Below are positions 33,975-39,539 of a DNA stretch of 39,539 nt, piece by piece. A program made the translations under genes and the position numbers. This DNA is from Thermoplasmata archaeon. GTDB taxonomy: Archaea > Thermoplasmatota > Thermoplasmata > Thermoplasmatales > GCA-001856825. The number at the start of each line of letters is the position of its first letter. Position 1 is the stretch's first letter. The DNA is taken from assembly GCA_021817415.1 (NCBI GenBank), contig JAKAUZ010000050.1, forward strand, positions 1 to 39,539, written 5' to 3'. The notes below the pieces were generated by a model. It made no database searches. It was not told the DNA's origin and saw only the letters and a list, made by a program, of their open reading frames with translations.

Positions 33975-34168
33975 TCGTGTCTCACTTCTTCCCTCTCTTC
34001 TCCCTTTGATGTCGTGATTATTACGTATACCCTCTTACCCAGATAACGCCTGGGCACATCTGCCTTTGCTGAAGTGCCCTGCTTCGTGACAGTTCTCTCC
34101 AAGATACCCTCTATCTCATCGTCCTTTAGCGTCGGGGAATTGTTCAACACGAATATCTTCCTGCTCAA
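33968..34168 (-). CDS. DUF2080 transposon-associated protein
   Basis: A 66-residue protein of the DUF2080 family, found beside archaeal transposases. Signature parts are LERTVTKQGTSAKADVPRRYLGKRVYVIIT, resembling a swapped-hairpin AbrB/SpoVT fold. It may be an antitoxin-like or transposition-regulating DNA-binding protein; the role is not established. It is divergent from the transposase, and its stop falls in the left inverted repeat. Confidence 0.85.
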   Translation of the reverse strand: MSRKIFVLNNSPTLKDDEIEGILERTVTKQGTSAKADVPRRYLGKRVYVIITTSKGEEREEVRHEE

Positions 34169-34196
34169 CTGTTGATAATAGAATGGATGTTAATAC

Positions 34197-34214
34197 GCAT
34201 GTCTATAGACATGC
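34197..34214. promoter_or_regulatory. 18-base perfect palindrome in the IS divergent promoter
   Basis: GCATGTCTATAGACATGC lies between the two divergent IS genes, 13 bases before the transposase ATG. Its symmetry and place suggest an operator for a dimeric protein, perhaps DUF2080, but no binding evidence exists here. Confidence 0.5.
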
Positions 34215-34226
34215 TTGCATAACTCC

Positions 34227-35273
34227 ATGGATATACTATACCAACGAATGTCCAGGGTCTTCGATGAGGACATAAAGTTCAAGCTCGAGGAAATCGATAG
34301 GATCATGGCAAAGAAATACAAACTTGAGCATCCTATGAAGGAGAGGGACTGGAGGACATATGAGCAGCAGTTCTCCCACAGGATAAAAACTGCCATGAAG
34401 GAACTCGATCCTCTTGTGAAGGAGGTAGTTTCCACCACCCACATACATCACGGTCCCGGTCATCCTTATGGTCTATCACTTGAGAACCGGGTGAGGCGGC
34501 ATCTGATAAAGCAGCTTGTCGAGGAATCCAATAGGATGTTCAGCAACATGCTTGTAATATTCTCAATGCTCTCCGGCATTGATGTTAGCTACAAGAGTGT
34601 GGAAAGACTGTACTCAGACCAGGAGGTTATTCTAGCCTTCCACAGTCTCCACATCCTGATACTGAAGAATAAAGGCATAGACTCTTCCGAAGCGACAGGT
34701 GACGGTACTGGATACTCACCCACCATAAAGAAGAACTACGAATCCTATGCCCAGAGATTGAAGGACAATGCCAAGGAGAACAGCAAAGACTCAAACAGGA
34801 ATGGGAGATCGGGTAGAAGGAGACTGTTTGCATACTCGTTCTTTATGATGGATCTCAAGACCGGGATGTATGTGGCATTCGGCTCTTCGATGAAGTCTGA
34901 GAGGGGTGCATATGACAGGGCACTGGGAATGCTGGGATCAACAGGAATAACTCTCAGCTCATTGAGGCTGGACAGGTACCACTCTTCTCCATCGTATATG
35001 GATGCGCTCAAGGGGACGAAGACGTTCCTGATATCCAGGAAGAACTGGATGCTCAACGGTTCCGTTGAATGGAAATCCATGATGAAGGATTTCCTTTTGA
35101 ATACCGTCCCCTACCTTGAACAGTATCACCAGAGGAGCAACTCTGAATCTGGATTTGCAGCTGACAAGAAGATGCTAGGACAGAATGTAGCTCAGAGGAG
35201 GAATGACAGGATTGACAGCGCAATATTCTGCAAGGGTTTATGGCACAACCTGTTCAATATTGGGCGATCTTAG
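34227..35273 (+). CDS. IS transposase, DDE type (ISNCY/ISA1214-like)
   Basis: A 348-residue transposase. Candidate catalytic residues are D159 in GDGTGYSP, D249 in LRLDRYHSS and E307 in SESGFAADK, in the right order for a DDE enzyme. The C-terminus AQRRNDRIDSAIFCKGLWHNLFNI is characteristic of this archaeal group. ATG 34227 is used; a TTG at 34215 is in frame. The stop codon lies at the right inverted repeat. No frameshift is seen, so it may be active. Confidence 0.88.
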   Translation: MDILYQRMSRVFDEDIKFKLEEIDRIMAKKYKLEHPMKERDWRTYEQQFSHRIKTAMKELDPLVKEVVSTTHIHHGPGHPYGLSLENRVRRHLIKQLVEESNRMFSNMLVIFSMLSGIDVSYKSVERLYSDQEVILAFHSLHILILKNKGIDSSEATGDGTGYSPTIKKNYESYAQRLKDNAKENSKDSNRNGRSGRRRLFAYSFFMMDLKTGMYVAFGSSMKSERGAYDRALGMLGSTGITLSSLRLDRYHSSPSYMDALKGTKTFLISRKNWMLNGSVEWKSMMKDFLLNTVPYLEQYHQRSNSESGFAADKKMLGQNVAQRRNDRIDSAIFCKGLWHNLFNIGRS

Positions 35274-35292
35274 AATAGTGTCCCACATCCGC
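35272..35292 (-). repeat. Right terminal inverted repeat of the IS
   Basis: Plus strand AGAATAGTGTCCCACATCC followed by GC; reverse complement matches 33954-33974 with one mismatch. It overlaps the transposase stop codon. Confidence 0.85.
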
Positions 35293-35369
35293 CAAAGGGA
35301 GAAAGCCACCGTGGATTCTTTCATATCAACATGCAAACAATCAACAGCAACAAAAAGGATTCGTGGCAA

Positions 35370-35886
35370 TTGTAAGGATTAAGACAGTTCATATGGATTC
35401 TCCACTAAGGGAATGGGAATACGGAACGAAAGGGAGCATCTCTCTTGACATAAATTCATTGTCACAAAGGAGTGAGAAACAACAACTGCATCCGTCAATG
35501 ACAAGAATATTGCATATCCTATAGTAAATTCTGTCAGGGATTACTGCTATGTGATTATGGATGCTGTTTACGATACTTCAGACATATATGAATACATATT
35601 TGAAAATACACAATGCTCTCCAATAATTGATACAAACAGGAGAAGAGGGATAGTTGATTCAAGACTCTCGCATTCAGGAATGGAGGGCATAAAGATCAGG
35701 AAGGAAGTGGCATCCAGATATTCATTTAGATGGGAAATAGAGAGAACATTCGCCATACCTGAAGATATACTGGGATGTGAATACATCCGGTCTGTGAAGT
35801 ATAGAAATTATGATGCATCAATAGGAATGAAGATTGTAGCATTCGGTCTAATAATTCTTCAAAATAAATTGTATCAGAGACCATAG
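35370..35886 (+). pseudogene. IS4/IS5-type transposase remnant
   Basis: Broken frames: 35370-35523 reads IKTVHMDSPLREWEYGTKG..., then another frame from about 35482 to 35886 reads YPIVNSVRDYCYVIMDAVYDTSDIYEY and ends FGLIILQNKLYQRP. The segment YSFRWEIERTF has Y-2-R-3-E spacing of the IS4-superfamily catalytic glutamate motif, with E instead of the usual K six residues further on. The N-terminus is missing and the frames are interrupted, so it is inactive. It lies immediately right of the intact IS but is unrelated to it. Confidence 0.65.
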
Positions 35887-35945
35887 AGGCAGATAATGGA
35901 TATCGTTGTTTAACAAAATACTGGCTCCCTGTTAATATAAATAAA

Positions 35946-36347
35946 TCATTTGACCTTTGAATCGCAGATCGATTGTACCACAATACTAACCTTATTTCCC
36001 TTTATACCCTTTTTTCTTAGTTCTTCAAGTAACCATGATGTATCCAGATCAATGTCAATGATCTTGTTTTCATTAACGCAAAAAACATTAATGTGAGACT
36101 CCATCTTTGATTCAAACCATTTCATTCCGCTGACCTCAAAAGATGATATTAGTTCATTCGCTTCCAGAGTTTCCAACGTTCTATAAACAGTGGATAGGCT
36201 AATGCCTGGCATCTTTTTTTTCATTAGACGGTATATCTGTTCCCCGGTGAAATGACCTCCCTCTCTTACCAAATTTAGCACCATGCTTCTCTGAGGTGTG
36301 ACCTTGAGCCTTTTTTGCATTAACATTTTAGTTGAATCCACTTCCAT
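35946..36347 (-). CDS. Fur/PerR-family metal-dependent regulator
   Basis: A 133-residue Fur-family protein. The winged helix includes RLKVTPQRSMVLNLVREGGHFTGEQIYRLM and the recognition helix ISLSTVYRTLETLEAN. In the C-terminal half H85 and C90 (SHINVFC) stand where Fur has its metal ligands, but the usual CxxC structural zinc pairs are absent. It faces the peroxiredoxin-KatG genes across an AT-rich gap, so it probably represses them in response to iron or peroxide, PerR-like. That control is inferred from position. Confidence 0.85.
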   Translation of the reverse strand: MEVDSTKMLMQKRLKVTPQRSMVLNLVREGGHFTGEQIYRLMKKKMPGISLSTVYRTLETLEANELISSFEVSGMKWFESKMESHINVFCVNENKIIDIDLDTSWLLEELRKKGIKGNKVSIVVQSICDSKVK

Positions 36348-36487
36348 ATAGTACCGGCTATTCGTTAGGAGTTATTTAAATTAACGTAAAACCTGAAATA
36401 AGAGGATTCTAGCCCATCATTTCCGTTTTCATATCCCTTTTCCGCTAACCTAAGAAATTTAGTTTAACTACAGTCAATAGTAAATAG

Positions 36488-36499
36488 TAATAATTATTA
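36488..36499. promoter_or_regulatory. Candidate Fur/PerR operator
   Basis: A perfect 12-base palindrome, TAATAATTATTA, about 35 bases before the peroxiredoxin ATG. Its AT-rich dyad resembles PerR boxes and lies between the Fur-family gene and the peroxide-defence genes. Confidence 0.4.
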
Positions 36500-36533
36500 A
36501 GTAGGATTAACTATCTAATTAAAAGGTGAAAAA

Positions 36534-37229
36534 ATGATGGAAGAGAATAAGTTTCCTCTGATAGGGGAGAAATTCCCGGAAATACAGGTAGAGACGACGC
36601 AGGGCGTTATGAAATTGCCAGACCAGTACAAGGGCCGGTGGTTCATGCTATTCAGCCATCCAGGGGACTTCACTCCCGTGTGCACGACTGAGTTCTACTC
36701 ATTCGCAAAGAGGTACGAGGATTTCCAGAAGCTCAACACTGACCTGATTGGTTTGTCAATCGACAGCACTATAAGCCACATAGAGTGGGTCAACTGGATT
36801 GAAGACACCCTGAAGATGAAGGTACCCTTCCCGATTATCGGTGATGGGCTCGGAAGGACTGCAACAAGGATGGGAATGCTGCAGCCCCAATCCTCAACAT
36901 CTACAGTGAGAGCAGTATTCATTGTTGATCCTAACTCCGTTGTCAGGCTCATAATGTACTACCCCTTAGAGATTGGAAGGAGCGTTGATGAGCTGTTGAG
37001 GGCAATAAAGGCACTCCAGATGAACGACAAGTACAAGGTTGCACTTCCCGCCAACTGGCCTAATAACGAACTTATAGGCGAAAACGCACTGAATCCGCCT
37101 CCGAAGACTGTTACCGACTCCAAGACAAGACTCAGCCAGTTCAAGGGGTACGCCTGGTGGCTCACATATAAGGAATTACCTGATAGTGACGTAAAGGAAG
37201 CGAAAAAATTCGTAAAGAACAAGGAGTGA
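36534..37229 (+). CDS. 1-Cys peroxiredoxin (Prx6-like)
   Basis: A 231-residue peroxiredoxin. The active site is [13 protein letters not shown] with peroxidatic C50, which is the only cysteine in the protein. The long C-terminal arm ([21 protein letters not shown]...[12 protein letters not shown]) is typical of archaeal Prx6-type enzymes, but the extra C-terminal cysteines some of them use are absent, so reduction must come from an external thiol. It detoxifies peroxides in the cytoplasm. GGTGA about ten bases upstream is a good ribosome site. It is followed by the 47-residue ORF and katG. Confidence 0.93.
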   Translation: MMEENKFPLIGEKFPEIQVETTQGVMKLPDQYKGRWFMLFSHPGDFTPVCTTEFYSFAKRYEDFQKLNTDLIGLSIDSTISHIEWVNWIEDTLKMKVPFPIIGDGLGRTATRMGMLQPQSSTSTVRAVFIVDPNSVVRLIMYYPLEIGRSVDELLRAIKALQMNDKYKVALPANWPNNELIGENALNPPPKTVTDSKTRLSQFKGYAWWLTYKELPDSDVKEAKKFVKNKE

Positions 37230-37263
37230 TCTCCTTATCATAGTATAATTTGAGGGTGAAGAT

Positions 37264-39539
<2,276 letters not shown>

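Larger units (their letters stand above)
33948..35297 (+). mobile_element. Intact insertion sequence (ISNCY/ISA1214-like) with target duplication
   Basis: The element occupies about 33955-35290. The inverted ends at 33954-33974 and 35272-35292 agree at 20 of 21 positions (core GGGACACTATTCT). They are flanked by a perfect seven-base direct repeat GCCAAAG (33948-33954 and 35291-35297), taken as the target-site duplication; the exact boundary is ambiguous by a base or two. Two divergent genes, DUF2080 (minus) and a DDE transposase (plus), both end inside the terminal repeats. Confidence 0.85.

Noticed and set aside
35551-35886. 111-codon ORF as a functional gene
   Set aside because: It is the C-terminal end of an IS4-superfamily transposase with the frame continuing upstream to a break; treated as a pseudogene.

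Overview
The window reads as a piece of an archaeal chromosome, most likely from the Thermoplasmatales or a close relative. The evidence is two Orc1/Cdc6 proteins, a split-type GMP synthase amidotransferase subunit, Nep1, a KEOPS Pcc1-like subunit, a SelB-like (SelBL-type) factor, an archaeal RNase P RNA, UPF0200, TrmB, DUF2080, and many genes with a TATA-like box about 22-27 bases before the start codon, as expected for leaderless transcripts. No ribosomal RNA operon or CRISPR array is visible. The taxonomic call is inference from gene content; no database was searched.

Layout. 0-7.3 kb: membrane proteins and transporters, RidA with a DUF167 protein, an orphan DNA methyltransferase, dCMP deaminase, an alpha/beta hydrolase, a glycosyltransferase and an aldo/keto reductase. 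7.3-14.4 kb: an information-processing block with a divergent Orc1/Cdc6, a degenerate FtsZ-like protein, TrmJ, FolC, a canonical Orc1/Cdc6 with ORB-like origin boxes just upstream, UPF0200 kinase, GMP synthase subunit A and a TrmB regulator. 14.4-20.3 kb: NcsA/TtuA tRNA thiolase, an ACT-like regulator, thioesterase, rubrerythrin, an MFS carrier and an unrecognised 348-residue protein. 20.5-22.1 kb (minus): SelBL, Pcc1 and tRNA-Arg(GCG) run head to tail and overlap each other, with a PadR regulator upstream. 22.2-30.7 kb: MFS carrier, ABC exporter, Mrp/Nbp35, a surface glycoprotein, Nep1, then (minus) RNase P RNA, ScpB and PurD. 30.7-35.9 kb: a decayed region around tRNA-Arg(UCT) with transposase relics, an ftsZ pseudogene, a methyltransferase and one intact two-gene insertion sequence with inverted repeats and a target duplication. 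35.9-39.5 kb: a peroxide-defence block with a divergent Fur/PerR-type regulator, a 1-Cys peroxiredoxin, a 47-residue ORF and KatG catalase-peroxidase running off the right edge.

How genes may work together. The two initiators, the ORB-like boxes and the FtsZ-like protein put replication and possibly division functions within 5 kb. SelBL-Pcc1-tRNA forms a translation/tRNA-modification unit. Fur, peroxiredoxin, KatG, and more distantly rubrerythrin, suit life under oxidative, iron-rich conditions. The best candidates for something undescribed are the FtsZ-like protein that has lost the tubulin signature loop and catalytic loop, and its position between two Orc1/Cdc6 genes; the rest is mainly known families in unusual arrangements.
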